A DNA stretch of 64,000 nt from Myxococcales bacterium. GTDB taxonomy: Bacteria; Myxococcota_A; Polyangia; Haliangiales; Haliangiaceae. The stretch is taken from NCBI GenBank assembly GCA_016706545.1, contig JADJJK010000023.1, forward strand, positions 62,001 through 126,000, read 5' to 3'. A model generated the notes under the pieces. The model was not told the origin of the DNA, did not search any database, and saw only the letters and a list, made by a program, of their open reading frames with translations. Numbering within the stretch: position 1 is the first letter of the stretch; every line of letters begins with the position of its first letter. Positions 1 through 7,954 of this stretch are shown in pieces. The position numbers and the translations under genes were made by a program.

Positions 1-856
1 CGGCAGGGGCCACTTCATGCACCGCGCGCACTACTTCGTATCGTAGCTGATCTGCCAGCACACGTGGGCACACCGCCAGGCTCGGCAGCATGCGCTGTTG
101 CAGGATCGTCATGACCTCCTGTGCTTGCCCTTGCTCGGCCAGCTTTGCCGCCAGCCGCCCGAACACCGCGACCGCGGCGCGCCGCGCCTGGGGGCCCGGT
201 TGCGCGAGCAGGTCTTCCAGCTCTGCTCGCAGCTCGCGCGCGTCATAGTCCAGCTCGGGCCGAGTTTCTTCGCGCAATGGCTGCAGCGTTTGTGAACCGG
301 GCAAGGACAAAAGCCCGATGTATCGCGCGCCCGCGCTGCGGATGGACCACAGATCCGGCGCCAGCGCCGGCAGCTCCATCTCCAGGTCCAGCGGCAGGAG
401 CAAGGTGAGCGGCACCCGCATCGCCGGCAGGTGGTTGCGACGCTCGTTGAGGCGCTGCAGCAGCCAGCGCCAGGCCGGGCGATCTGCCTCGGTGGAGTCG
501 GTGGCGTCCAGGAACACGGCGCGCAGCTCCGGGTCCGGCGCCAGCAACCGCTCGAAGACCTCCCGGGCCAGCGCCTCGGGCTGCAAGGGCCCTTCGGCCG
601 GGCGCGTCGGTGTCAGGCAGGCCAGCTTGAGGTCGTGCCCCAGCAGCCGGGGCACCAGCGTGGCCAGGCACAGCAGCAGCGCCTCGGCCGCCTGGTGGCT
701 CTCGCAGCCCACCAGGTGCAGCATGAAGCCGTCGGACAGGGCCAGCGCGCGGGCCAGGCGCGCGGTCTGCGGATCCTTGGCCACCCCGCGCAGGGCCGGG
801 AACAGCGCTCGATAGCGCGCGTCCTCGACGGCAAAGCGCGGCGGCGGAGCGCTCAT
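1..856 (-). CDS. inactive-STAND-like protein (iSTAND family), C-terminus beyond window
   Basis: The reading frame is open from an ATG at 856 to the left edge (285 codons, no stop). It is a partial gene. It lacks a Walker A: the expected P-loop position reads LHLVGCESHQ (residues 46-55). The rest follows the degenerate NTPase pattern of iSTAND proteins, with RLNERRNHL (135-143), a hydrophobic LTLLLPLDLE strand (150-159) and APDLWSIRSA (166-175), then a helical stretch that could lead into TPRs. The start lies 7 bp after the stop of the upstream STAND ATPase, so the two are probably co-translated. In known conflict systems such inactive NTPases pair with an active STAND ATPase and act as regulatory or scaffold subunits. 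The family assignment rests on motif resemblance only, and any effector domain would be outside the window. Confidence 0.6.
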   Translation of the reverse strand, partial: MSAPPPRFAVEDARYRALFPALRGVAKDPQTARLARALALSDGFMLHLVGCESHQAAEALLLCLATLVPRLLGHDLKLACLTPTRPAEGPLQPEALAREVFERLLAPDPELRAVFLDATDSTEADRPAWRWLLQRLNERRNHLPAMRVPLTLLLPLDLEMELPALAPDLWSIRSAGARYIGLLSLPGSQTLQPLREETRPELDYDARELRAELEDLLAQPGPQARRAAVAVFGRLAAKLAEQGQAQEVMTILQQRMLPSLAVCPRVLADQLRYEVVRAVHEVAPA

Positions 857-863
857 CCGACGT

Positions 864-2214
864 TCATCCCGCCGGGGCTTCGCGGTCGCGCTGGAGCTTC
901 TCGATCGCCTGCTGCACGCCGGGGAGCTTGCGAACCGCGGGGTGGACGTCGAACCAGGCGGAGTCGTTGAGGTAGCGCAGGATGGCGTTGCTCGAGAGCA
1001 GCTTGTCGACGGTTCGACGGTGCTCGTCGTCCTCCAGCAAGAGCTCCTTGTCCACCGCGATGCGCGCCAGCCACGGATACATGTTGGCGGCGATGCTGAC
1101 CTGGTACTCGTCGCCGATCTGGTTGAGCACGCGGAGGGAACGCCTGATCGGAGAGCGGATGCTTCTCGGCCTCCAGGAGCCGCTGCAGCATTCGCACCAG
1201 CTCTCGCGGATAGCCACCGGACCACTCGATGAGCGCGTGCAGCCGTTCTTCGAGCTTGCTCGGCTCCAGTACCTCGCTCAGCACCTCGAGCGGGATCCGG
1301 CGCGTGATGATCTGGCGCGCGGCCTCGAAGCCCGGCTCGAACTCGTCGCCCGCGCGAGTCTTGAGCTTGATCATGGGCATGATCTCCACGTTCTCGATGC
1401 GACGCCGAGAGATCAGCTCGATGGGCACGGTGTAGAACACCGGCACGGGGAGCTGCAAGTGCGGCGCGCCGCCGTGGAAGATCTGCTCGGCGCTCTCGAG
1501 CACCTCCTGATAGTTGGTGCTGGTGCCGCGCAGCTTCTCCATGGAATCGAAGACGATCACCAAGCCCTCGTGTCCACGCTTGCAAGCGCGAGCGTTGAGC
1601 AGCGAGAGCTCCCTCCGCGCTTCGTCCAGGAACGTCTTGATGTGGCTCTCCACGGCCTTTCGAACCCGCTTGCGCACGTCGGGCTGGTACTTCATCTCGA
1701 TCCCGAGCTTGCCGACGACAGGGACGGTGAGCTCGTTGCTTCCCTTGGCCTCGACCTGCAGAGAACTCCAGATGCCTCCGATGCGGGTCAGGATGGAGTC
1801 CTTGCCCGCGTCTTCGGGGTCCTTGCCCTCGGCGAGCAGCACCTCGCGCTCGGCGTGGTAGAGGATGGCCAGGAGGATGTCTGGAACGTCGATCGGGCTC
1901 GCCAGATCGACGACCTCTTCGGCGTCGATGACGACCGGCAGGAGCTTGCTCTCCGTCTTGAGGCCCAGCGCCACCCTGCGCAGCTCGGTGCTCTTGCCCG
2001 ACCCAGGGAGCCCGGTGAGGAGCTGGCACACCGGCTTGTCCGAGAGCCGGACCATCTTCACGAGCTTGCCCGACCAGTTCTCTCCCCGGACCCGCTTGCG
2101 CTCGTCATCCTGGCCCAGCTCGTCGAGCGGGACGTACCGCTTGTCGTCAGCCTTCAAGTACTCACCGGGGTGGCAGAGGTTGTAGTACTTGCGCAAGGTC
2201 CCGAAGTCGATCAC
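864..2214 (-). CDS. STAND-type P-loop ATPase, one-base frameshift near 1136-1140
   Basis: GTG start at 2214 with AGGA about 8 bp upstream. Walker A GLPGSGKST is at residues 68-76, a Walker B-like LVIVFDSMEKL at 218-228, and a GGYPREL element at 333-339 typical of the ORC/STAND winged-helix junction. After about residue 358 this frame turns into Arg/Pro/Gly-rich nonsense. The natural continuation (LNQIGDEYQVSI through WFDVHPAVRKLPG, stop at 864) lies in the next frame. One surplus base in the CCC or TT run (minus strand, 1136-1140) explains this. The unshifted frame would end at 853 in an ATGA overlap with the next gene, but its protein composition argues against it. Probably a signal-transducing ATPase of an immunity-like pair. 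The effector is not visible. Confidence 0.7.
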
Positions 2215-2384
2215 GACGGAGATCCTAGCAAAACGCCGCCACCGGGCCTAGAACACTGAGCGGGTTGAAGTGCCTGCGGGACGACGCTGGGCGCCAGGCG
2301 GGCGGTCAGGAGCCCCCCCTGCAGGAGAAGCAGGCAGCGCTGGATCACGAACATCGGCCGAAGTTCGCGTCCGGATCCAGCTCG

Positions 2385-2933
2385 CTAGGCCCTTGGCACC
2401 AGGTAGCGCGCCTGCAAGAGGCCGCTGGGGAAGGCGCGCGAGGAGGCGAGCGTGAGCGCGCGCTCGGGGCCGCCGGGCGGAAACAGCGGCAGGCCGGCGC
2501 CCAGGCACAGCGGCACGGTGGTGACGGTGAGCTCGTCGAGGAGATCGGCGGCCCACCACTGCCGGATGACGTCGCCGCCGTCGACGTAGACGCGGCGGGC
2601 GCCGGCCTGGCCGAGTCGCGCCATCACCGCGGCGGGCTCGCCGTGGGCAAAGGTCTCGTCGGCCACCGGCGTCGGCGGCCGGTGGGTGAGCACCACCACC
2701 TGCTTGCCGGCGAACGGCCAGGCGCCGCCGAAGCCGAGCACGGTGTCGTAGGTGTTGCGGCCCATCAGCAGGACATCGACGGTGGCCAGGAAGGCGTCGA
2801 AGCCGGCGTCCTCGCCGGTGTCCTGGAACGGCAGCAGCCAGTCGATGGCGCCGTCGGGCCGGGCGATGTAGCCGTCCAGGCTCTGGGCGATGAACACGCA
2901 GCCCTGGGGCCGCGCGACCGGGGCGTCCGACAT
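2385..2933 (-). CDS. RibD C-terminal / dihydrofolate reductase-like oxidoreductase
   Basis: A 182-residue protein of the RibD-C fold. It opens with the FIAQSLDGYIARPDG strand typical of the family, followed by LLMGRNTYDTVLGFG, a VVVLTHRP strand and an RRVYVDGGDVIRQW segment for NADPH binding. The size matches stand-alone yyaP/yajL-like reductases. Substrates of these paralogues are usually unknown. They are not the riboflavin-pathway reductase, because the deaminase domain is absent. It stands alone on the minus strand between the STAND pair and the decarboxylase. Start ATG 2933. Confidence 0.8.
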   Translation of the reverse strand: MSDAPVARPQGCVFIAQSLDGYIARPDGAIDWLLPFQDTGEDAGFDAFLATVDVLLMGRNTYDTVLGFGGAWPFAGKQVVVLTHRPPTPVADETFAHGEPAAVMARLGQAGARRVYVDGGDVIRQWWAADLLDELTVTTVPLCLGAGLPLFPPGGPERALTLASSRAFPSGLLQARYLVPRA

Positions 2934-3012
2934 GCGCCAAGCTTAGCTCGGATCACGCGCCACGGCGCCGGGCGAGATCGTGCCCGGCGCCGTGGCGTGA
3001 GCGCCGGCCGCT

Positions 3013-4488
3013 TCAGCCCGCGGGGGTGGCATCGGGCGCGGCGGCGAGGGCGGCGGCCCCGCTCGCCGCTTCGTCCTGCAAAAGGCGCCACAGCTCCTCG
3101 ACGTGGGCGCGCTCGGTCAGCTCGGCGCCGATGGACAGGCGCAGCATCTGCTGGCCCTTGAGCTTCGAGGGCGTCAGGTACGCGCGGCCGGAGCGGTTGA
3201 TGCGGTCGGCGATGCCCAGGTTGTGCGCGGTGAGTGTGTCCTCGTCGGTGACGCCGGTGGGCACGTGGCGGACGCACACGGTCTGCAGCGGCGCCGGCGC
3301 CACCCGCTGCCAGCCGGGCGTACGATCGATCTCTCCGGCGAGCCAGTGGGCGTTGCCAAGGTCTCGGCGCAGGCGGCCGCGCAGCCCCTCCACGCCCTGA
3401 TCGAGGAGCACCATCCACGCCTTGAGCGCACGGAAGCGGCGGCCCAGCGGGATGCCCCAGTCCCGCAGGTTGCGCACCACGTCGTCCTGCGCGGTGTGCA
3501 GGTAGCTTGGGTTTGTGCCCATCACCCGCACCAGGTGCTGCGGATCGCGCACGAAGTACAGGGTGAAGTCAAAGCCGATGCCCAGCCACTTGTGCGGGTT
3601 GACGACGATGGAGTCCGCCGCCTCGACGCCGTCCCACATCCAGCGCGCCTCTGGCAGGATCATCGCGCTGCCCGCCATGGCGGCGTCCACGTGCAGCCAC
3701 AGATCGTGGCGCTGGCAGATCGCGGCGATCGCGGCGATGGGGTCGAGCGCGGTGGTGGCGGTGGTGCCGCAGGAGGCGACCACGGCGCACGGCGCCAGGC
3801 CGGCCGCGAGGTCGGCGGCGACCGCGGCGGCCAGGGCCTCGGCGCGCATGGCGTGGGCGTCGTCGGTGGGCACGAGGCGCAGGTGGGCCTTGCCAAAGCC
3901 GGCGAGCAAGGCGGCTTTCTCGACGGAGCTGTGCGCCTGCTCGGAGGCGTACACCACCAGCCTGGCGGCCTTGGGGTCCTGCAGGCCGAGGCCCTGCTGC
4001 GCCAGATCGGAGGTTCGCTCGCGCGCGCACAAGAGCGCGCACAGGGTGGCGGTGGACGCGGTGTCTTGCACCACACCGGCGAACGCAGGCGACAGGCCCA
4101 GCATCTGCCGCAGCCAGTCCACCACGACCTCCTCCAGCTCGGTGGCGGCCGGGGAGGTCTGCCAGCTCATGCCTTGCGCGCCGAGTCCGGCGCATACCAG
4201 GTCACCCAAGATCGAGGCCAGGGACGTGTTGGATGGGAAGTAGGCGAAGAACGATGGATGGTTCCAGTGCGTGATGCCGGGCAGGATGTCTCGATCGAGC
4301 TGCGGCAGCGCGGCCGCCAGACCGCCGCCATCTTGCGGTGGCTCGGCGGCGAAGCGGGCGCGAACCTGGCCGGGGCTGGCCTGGCTCATCACCGGCAGGC
4401 TCGCGGGCTCGGTGGCGAGGCGCTGCCGGTAGGCGGCGATCTCGTCGATGAGCTGGTGGCCGAGGCGGCGGAATTCTTCGACGTCCAT
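3013..4488 (-). CDS. group II PLP-dependent amino-acid decarboxylase
   Basis: A 491-residue fold-type I decarboxylase of the aromatic-L-amino-acid/tryptophan decarboxylase group. Visible features are HPSFFAYFP near residue 77, QDTASTATL (141-149), HVDAAMAGSA (266-275, where Asp268 would contact the pyridine nitrogen) and the PLP lysine Lys300 in NPHKWLG. The start is ATG 4488. The open frame runs on upstream to 5823, but that part is antisense to the divergent gene and is Ser/Pro/Ala nonsense, so it is excluded. The predicted reaction is decarboxylation of an aromatic amino acid (Tyr, Trp or DOPA) to its amine. The substrate cannot be fixed from sequence. The gene is divergent from the next one, with about 85 bp between starts. 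Confidence 0.88.
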   Translation of the reverse strand: MDVEEFRRLGHQLIDEIAAYRQRLATEPASLPVMSQASPGQVRARFAAEPPQDGGGLAAALPQLDRDILPGITHWNHPSFFAYFPSNTSLASILGDLVCAGLGAQGMSWQTSPAATELEEVVVDWLRQMLGLSPAFAGVVQDTASTATLCALLCARERTSDLAQQGLGLQDPKAARLVVYASEQAHSSVEKAALLAGFGKAHLRLVPTDDAHAMRAEALAAAVAADLAAGLAPCAVVASCGTTATTALDPIAAIAAICQRHDLWLHVDAAMAGSAMILPEARWMWDGVEAADSIVVNPHKWLGIGFDFTLYFVRDPQHLVRVMGTNPSYLHTAQDDVVRNLRDWGIPLGRRFRALKAWMVLLDQGVEGLRGRLRRDLGNAHWLAGEIDRTPGWQRVAPAPLQTVCVRHVPTGVTDEDTLTAHNLGIADRINRSGRAYLTPSKLKGQQMLRLSIGAELTERAHVEELWRLLQDEAASGAAALAAAPDATPAG

Positions 4489-4573
4489 GGCCGACAGGAT
4501 GCCGGATCTGCGGCGCCGCGGCCGGCGTCCAGCGCTACAATGCGCGTCGGGAGAACCACGAAAGCAGGATCCA

Positions 4574-5836
4574 ATGCCTCGAAGCTTGACCTTGGAGGGG
4601 CGCCGCGTGGTGGAGCTGGCCTTGGCGCAGCGCGCGCAGCTCGTCGATGCGCCGATGACGGCGAGCTGGGACTTCTTGATCGAGGCGCTGGCGCGGGGCT
4701 CGCTGACCCCGGGCGGCGCGGACTCGCTGGCCGCCCTGGTGTCGGAGCTGGACAGCGGCGGTGGGCTGCGGGTGGAGGGCCTCGCTGTCGAGGTTAGCCT
4801 CGATGACCCGCGCGGCGAGACGGTGGTGGTGGCGCTCGACGGGCAGCAAGTGGTCGCTTCGCGCGCGGGCCTCGTGCGCGAGCTGCGGCAGCTCCTGTGC
4901 AGCGTCCGCGGCGAGGCGGCGCCACAGCCGCAGCCGCAGCGCGCGGAGCCACGGCCCGCCCCGGCGCCTGCCAGCGAGGCCAGCGAGGCCAGCGGAGCCA
5001 GCGAGACCAGCGAGGCCAGCGAGGCCAGCGAGGCCAGCGACGCGCCCGGGGCGGCCGGGGGGCCCGGGGGGCCCGGGGGGCAAGACCTGGCGCACGAGCT
5101 GCGGCGGGCGCTGGGCACCGTGGGCGCGATGTTCAAAGAACAGCGTCGGCAAGCGGCGAGCGAACGCGGCGCGGCGGACGTCTCCGCTGCCACCAAGGAG
5201 CGCGCGGAGAGCGTGGCGGCGACGGTGAAGTCCAGCGTCGAGGCGCTGGTGGCGGGGCTGCGCAAGGCGATGGCAGGCGTCAGCGAAGCGAGCGTCGTCA
5301 GCGAAGCGAGCGTCGTCGGCGGGGCGAGCGTCGCTACGGGCACCAAGGATGTGCCGGGCACAGGCAGCGCTCCGAGCGCCGCCGCGGCGTCACCGGAGCC
5401 GCCGATTGCGCAGGCTACGCCGGTTACGCCGGCTGCGCCGGCTGCGCCGCCTGCGCCGGCCGCGCCGCCGGTGGCCTCGCCAGCGCAGCTCATCGCCGAG
5501 CTCAAGCACAAGTTCGGGTCGCAGGAGGGCGAGGGCCAAAGCCGCGTGCGCCTGGCCGAGGCAGTGCGCAAGCTGGCCGCCGCCGTCGGGCCGGGCGAGG
5601 GCCCTGGCGAGCTCGGCGACGGCGCGCGTCGGCTCGCGGATTGGATGCAGGCGCCCGGAGGGGGCGGCGCCGCCGTGGAGAGCCTGTTGCAGAAGCTCGG
5701 CAGTGCGCTCTCGTCCGCCGCCGCGGCGAAGGACGGCGGCGCGGCGAGCGGCGGCGCGGCGAGCGGCGACCAGGCGAAGGCGCCAGGCTCCACCGGGATC
5801 TTGCGGGGCGAAGTGGAGCCCAAAGACGGAAACTAG
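4574..5836 (+). CDS. low-complexity protein with Ala/Ser/Glu repeats, unknown function
   Basis: 420 residues, not recognised. ATG 4574 is preceded by AGGA 5 bp upstream. The N-terminal 110 residues look globular (a SLTLEGRRVVELAL-like helix, then strands in VVVALDGQQVVAS). They are followed by a run of SEASEAS tripeptide repeats (about residues 134-157) encoded by a 9-bp repeat. Next comes a helical stretch, a second SEASVV repeat, a Pro/Ala linker (TPAAPAAPPAP) and a final helical region. No signal peptide or membrane segment is seen. It could be a coiled-coil or polymer-forming protein. It is 64 bp upstream of the GTPase gene on the same strand. Confidence 0.6.
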   Translation: MPRSLTLEGRRVVELALAQRAQLVDAPMTASWDFLIEALARGSLTPGGADSLAALVSELDSGGGLRVEGLAVEVSLDDPRGETVVVALDGQQVVASRAGLVRELRQLLCSVRGEAAPQPQPQRAEPRPAPAPASEASEASGASETSEASEASEASDAPGAAGGPGGPGGQDLAHELRRALGTVGAMFKEQRRQAASERGAADVSAATKERAESVAATVKSSVEALVAGLRKAMAGVSEASVVSEASVVGGASVATGTKDVPGTGSAPSAAAASPEPPIAQATPVTPAAPAAPPAPAAPPVASPAQLIAELKHKFGSQEGEGQSRVRLAEAVRKLAAAVGPGEGPGELGDGARRLADWMQAPGGGGAAVESLLQKLGSALSSAAAAKDGGAASGGAASGDQAKAPGSTGILRGEVEPKDGN

Positions 5837-5900
5837 GCCCAGCGCGAGCGGCTGTCCGCCGCGGCATGCTCCAGCCTGGGCAGACGCGGTACAAGGGGGC

Positions 5901-6848
5901 ATGTCTCTGCAGTGGTACCCCGGGCACATGACCAAGGCGCGGCGCGAGCTCGCCGAGGCGGCACCATCGCAGCAGCTCATCATCGAGGTGCTCGACGCGC
6001 GGCTCCCGCGCGCCAGCCAGAACCCGGTGATCGCCGAGCTGGCGCCGGACAAGCCGCGGCTGTGCGTGTTGACCAAGAGCGATCTGGCTGATCCACAGGT
6101 GACCCGGGCCTGGGTCGAGCACCTGGAGCGAACGCGGGCGTCATGGCCCTCGCCAGCGGCGTCGCCAGAGGCGAGCGACGCGAGCGACGCCAGTGAGGCC
6201 GGAGATGCCAGAGACGCCAGCGAGCCCGGCGCCAGCAAGCGCGGCGCGGCGCGCGGTCGCGTGGTGGCGATCGCCGTGTCCACCGCGGATCCGGCACAAA
6301 CCCGCGCGCTGGTCGCGACCGCGTGCAAGCGGCTGGGGCTCACGCTGGATCCCAAAAAGCGGGTGCGCGCCCTCATCGCCGGGGTGCCCAACGTGGGCAA
6401 GTCCACCCTGGTCAACACGCTGCTGCAGCGAGTGGTGGCCGAGGTGGCGGACAAGCCAGCGGTCACCAAGTCGCAGAAGCTGGTGGTGCTAAAGAGCGGC
6501 CTCGCGCTCACCGACACGCCCGGCATCCTGTGGCCCAAGATCGAAGACGAGACCGGCGCGCTGCGGCTCGCCTTCGCTGGGTCCATCCCTGACACCGCCG
6601 TCGACTACGCCACGCTGGCGATGTTTGGCGCCGCGTTCTTGCTGGCCCGGTACCCGGACCTGCTCGTGGCGCGGTTCCGGCTCGGAGCGCGGCCGCCTTC
6701 CCCCGCCGCGCTCCTGGAGGAGCTCGGCCGTCGCCGCGGTGCGCTGCGCCCCGGTGGCGTGGTGGACCTGCACAAGGCGTCGGAGATCTTGGTGCGCGAG
6801 TTCCGCTCTGGCGCGCTGGGGCGCATCAGCCTGGAGAGCCCGCAGTAG
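5901..6848 (+). CDS. rbgA: RbgA/YlqF-type circularly permuted ribosome-biogenesis GTPase
   Basis: 315 residues. The motif order is permuted as in the YlqF/YawG family: WYPGHM (5-10) and LDAR (31-34), then G4 TKSD (58-61), G1 GVPNVGKST (161-169) and G3 DTPG (205-208). RbgA helps late assembly of the 50S subunit. Between G4 and G1 there is an atypical low-complexity insert (about residues 84-115) built of EAS/DAS repeats, like the gene before it. ATG 5901 follows an AAGGGGG Shine-Dalgarno. Family membership is clear. The symbol is by homology. Confidence 0.85.
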   Translation: MSLQWYPGHMTKARRELAEAAPSQQLIIEVLDARLPRASQNPVIAELAPDKPRLCVLTKSDLADPQVTRAWVEHLERTRASWPSPAASPEASDASDASEAGDARDASEPGASKRGAARGRVVAIAVSTADPAQTRALVATACKRLGLTLDPKKRVRALIAGVPNVGKSTLVNTLLQRVVAEVADKPAVTKSQKLVVLKSGLALTDTPGILWPKIEDETGALRLAFAGSIPDTAVDYATLAMFGAAFLLARYPDLLVARFRLGARPPSPAALLEELGRRRGALRPGGVVDLHKASEILVREFRSGALGRISLESPQ

Positions 6849-7172
6849 CGCTGTCGGGCTGATGTCGCATCGCGTCGAGCCACGATTGCTCATGCGTGCG
6901 CATATTTGTCATCGGCCTGCGTTGACGCGCCGCGGGCCGGGCCGGGACAATTTCCGGCGTCAGCGAAGGGCCCAGTCGATCGGGGGCCGGCCCGTGGACG
7001 GCGATTTGCGGAAAACGGGACAACATTCGAGCGTTGTTGTCCCAAAAGCGGCCCCGCGGCGGTGTCAAAGGTCCAAAGCTCTCGCGAGCTACCTCGCGGA
7101 AGCGAAGTCTTGGGGAGGATTCATGAGCGCAGGCACACAGATAACCGGTCGATTCTTTGCTGGCGGGGACCT
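6849..7172 (+). other. gene-free leader of the flotillin operon
   Basis: About 324 bp without a convincing gene. It holds a perfect 9-bp dyad (7017-7043), an extra copy of its GGGACAA half-motif at 6944-6950, and a 17-codon ORF with a strong Shine-Dalgarno that overlaps the next start. No clear -35/-10 pair was found. Confidence 0.5.
7017..7043. promoter_or_regulatory. operator-like inverted repeat GGGACAACA / TGTTGTCCC
   Basis: Perfect 9-bp arms separated by 9 nt, 130 bp upstream of the flotillin operon. The heptamer GGGACAA recurs at 6944-6950. There is no U-tract, and the upstream gene ended 170 bp earlier, so an operator or activator site fits better than a terminator. Confidence 0.45.
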
Positions 7173-7176
7173 GTGA
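7123..7176 (+). CDS. possible 17-residue leader peptide coupled to the YqiJ-like gene
   Basis: ATG 7123 is preceded by GGGGAGGA (7112-7119). The ORF encodes MSAGTQITGRFFAGGDL and stops in a GTGA overlap with the next start at 7173. It is either a translational-coupling leader or, if a base were miscalled here, the true N-terminus of the next gene. Small size makes this tentative. Confidence 0.3.
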   Translation: MSAGTQITGRFFAGGDL

Positions 7177-7877
7177 CCTTGCTGCAAGCGTCCCTGCAGT
7201 TTCCCACCGTGGTGTTCACCATCGGCCTCGGCATCGCGCTCGTCTACTGGGTGTTCGTGCTGCTGGGCGCGCTGGATATCGACCTGCTTGGCGGCGGCGA
7301 CGCGGCCGGCGCAGCCAAGGGCCTGGGCGAGGTGCTCACCGCTGGCAAGGGCGGCGCGGAGGCGTTGAAGGTCTCAGGCCACGGGGATGGCGAAGCCGAC
7401 GGCCTCCTGGGCACGGTGCCGATCACCATCTCCATGTCGGTGCTCTTGCTCGCGGGCTGGTGCGGCAGCCTCCTGCTGATGACGTACGCCGCGCCGAGCC
7501 TGACGCCGGCGGTTGGCAAGTGGCTCCCCGCGGTGGTCCTGCCGGTGACCCTGATCGTCGCCATCGTGGTGACCAGCATCGCGGTGCGTCCGCTGCGCAA
7601 GGTGTTCCACGTCACGCAGGGCAAGTTCAACCGCGACTACGTGGGGCACACCTGCACCATCACCACCGGTCGCGTCGACGGTGATTTTGGACAAGCCAAC
7701 CTGGAAGATGGGGGCACCGTGCTCGTCATTCCGGTGCGCTGTGACCTGGCGCCGAGCAAGCTCGAGCGCGGGGACCGAGCGTTGATCCTGGAGTTTGATA
7801 CCGCCCGAGAGGCGTATGTCGTGGAGCCCGTCATCAACGTGCTGTCGGGCGGCGTCGACGCGAGCACCTCGGCGTAG
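7173..7877 (+). CDS. YqiJ-like membrane protein with C-terminal OB-fold
   Basis: 234 residues from GTG 7173. A first transmembrane helix is near the N-terminus (FTIGLGIALVYWVFVLLGAL), followed by a Gly/Ala loop, two more helices (ITISMSVLLLAGWCGSLLLM and the region around VVLPVTLIVAIVVTSIAV), and a beta-rich C-terminal domain (YVGHTCTITTGRV ... TVLVIPVRCD) that resembles the OB-fold of YqiJ/NfeD-type flotillin partners. Such proteins sit in the membrane and help flotillins organise microdomains. The flotillin gene follows 77 bp downstream, which strongly supports the assignment. The GTG is chosen because it puts the first membrane helix close to the N-terminus. Confidence 0.75.
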   Translation: MTLLQASLQFPTVVFTIGLGIALVYWVFVLLGALDIDLLGGGDAAGAAKGLGEVLTAGKGGAEALKVSGHGDGEADGLLGTVPITISMSVLLLAGWCGSLLLMTYAAPSLTPAVGKWLPAVVLPVTLIVAIVVTSIAVRPLRKVFHVTQGKFNRDYVGHTCTITTGRVDGDFGQANLEDGGTVLVIPVRCDLAPSKLERGDRALILEFDTAREAYVVEPVINVLSGGVDASTSA

Positions 7878-7954
7878 CGCGGGCCCAAGCCTCGCGTCTG
7901 CCGTTCATCAAGATATCGTCACGGACCTGCGGTGGCCGCAGGAAAGGAATGGTC

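Noticed and set aside
3013..5823. 936-codon open frame on the minus strand
   Set aside because: Only 3013-4488 is gene-like. The rest is antisense to the coding gene at 4574-5836 and has Ser/Pro/Ala filler.
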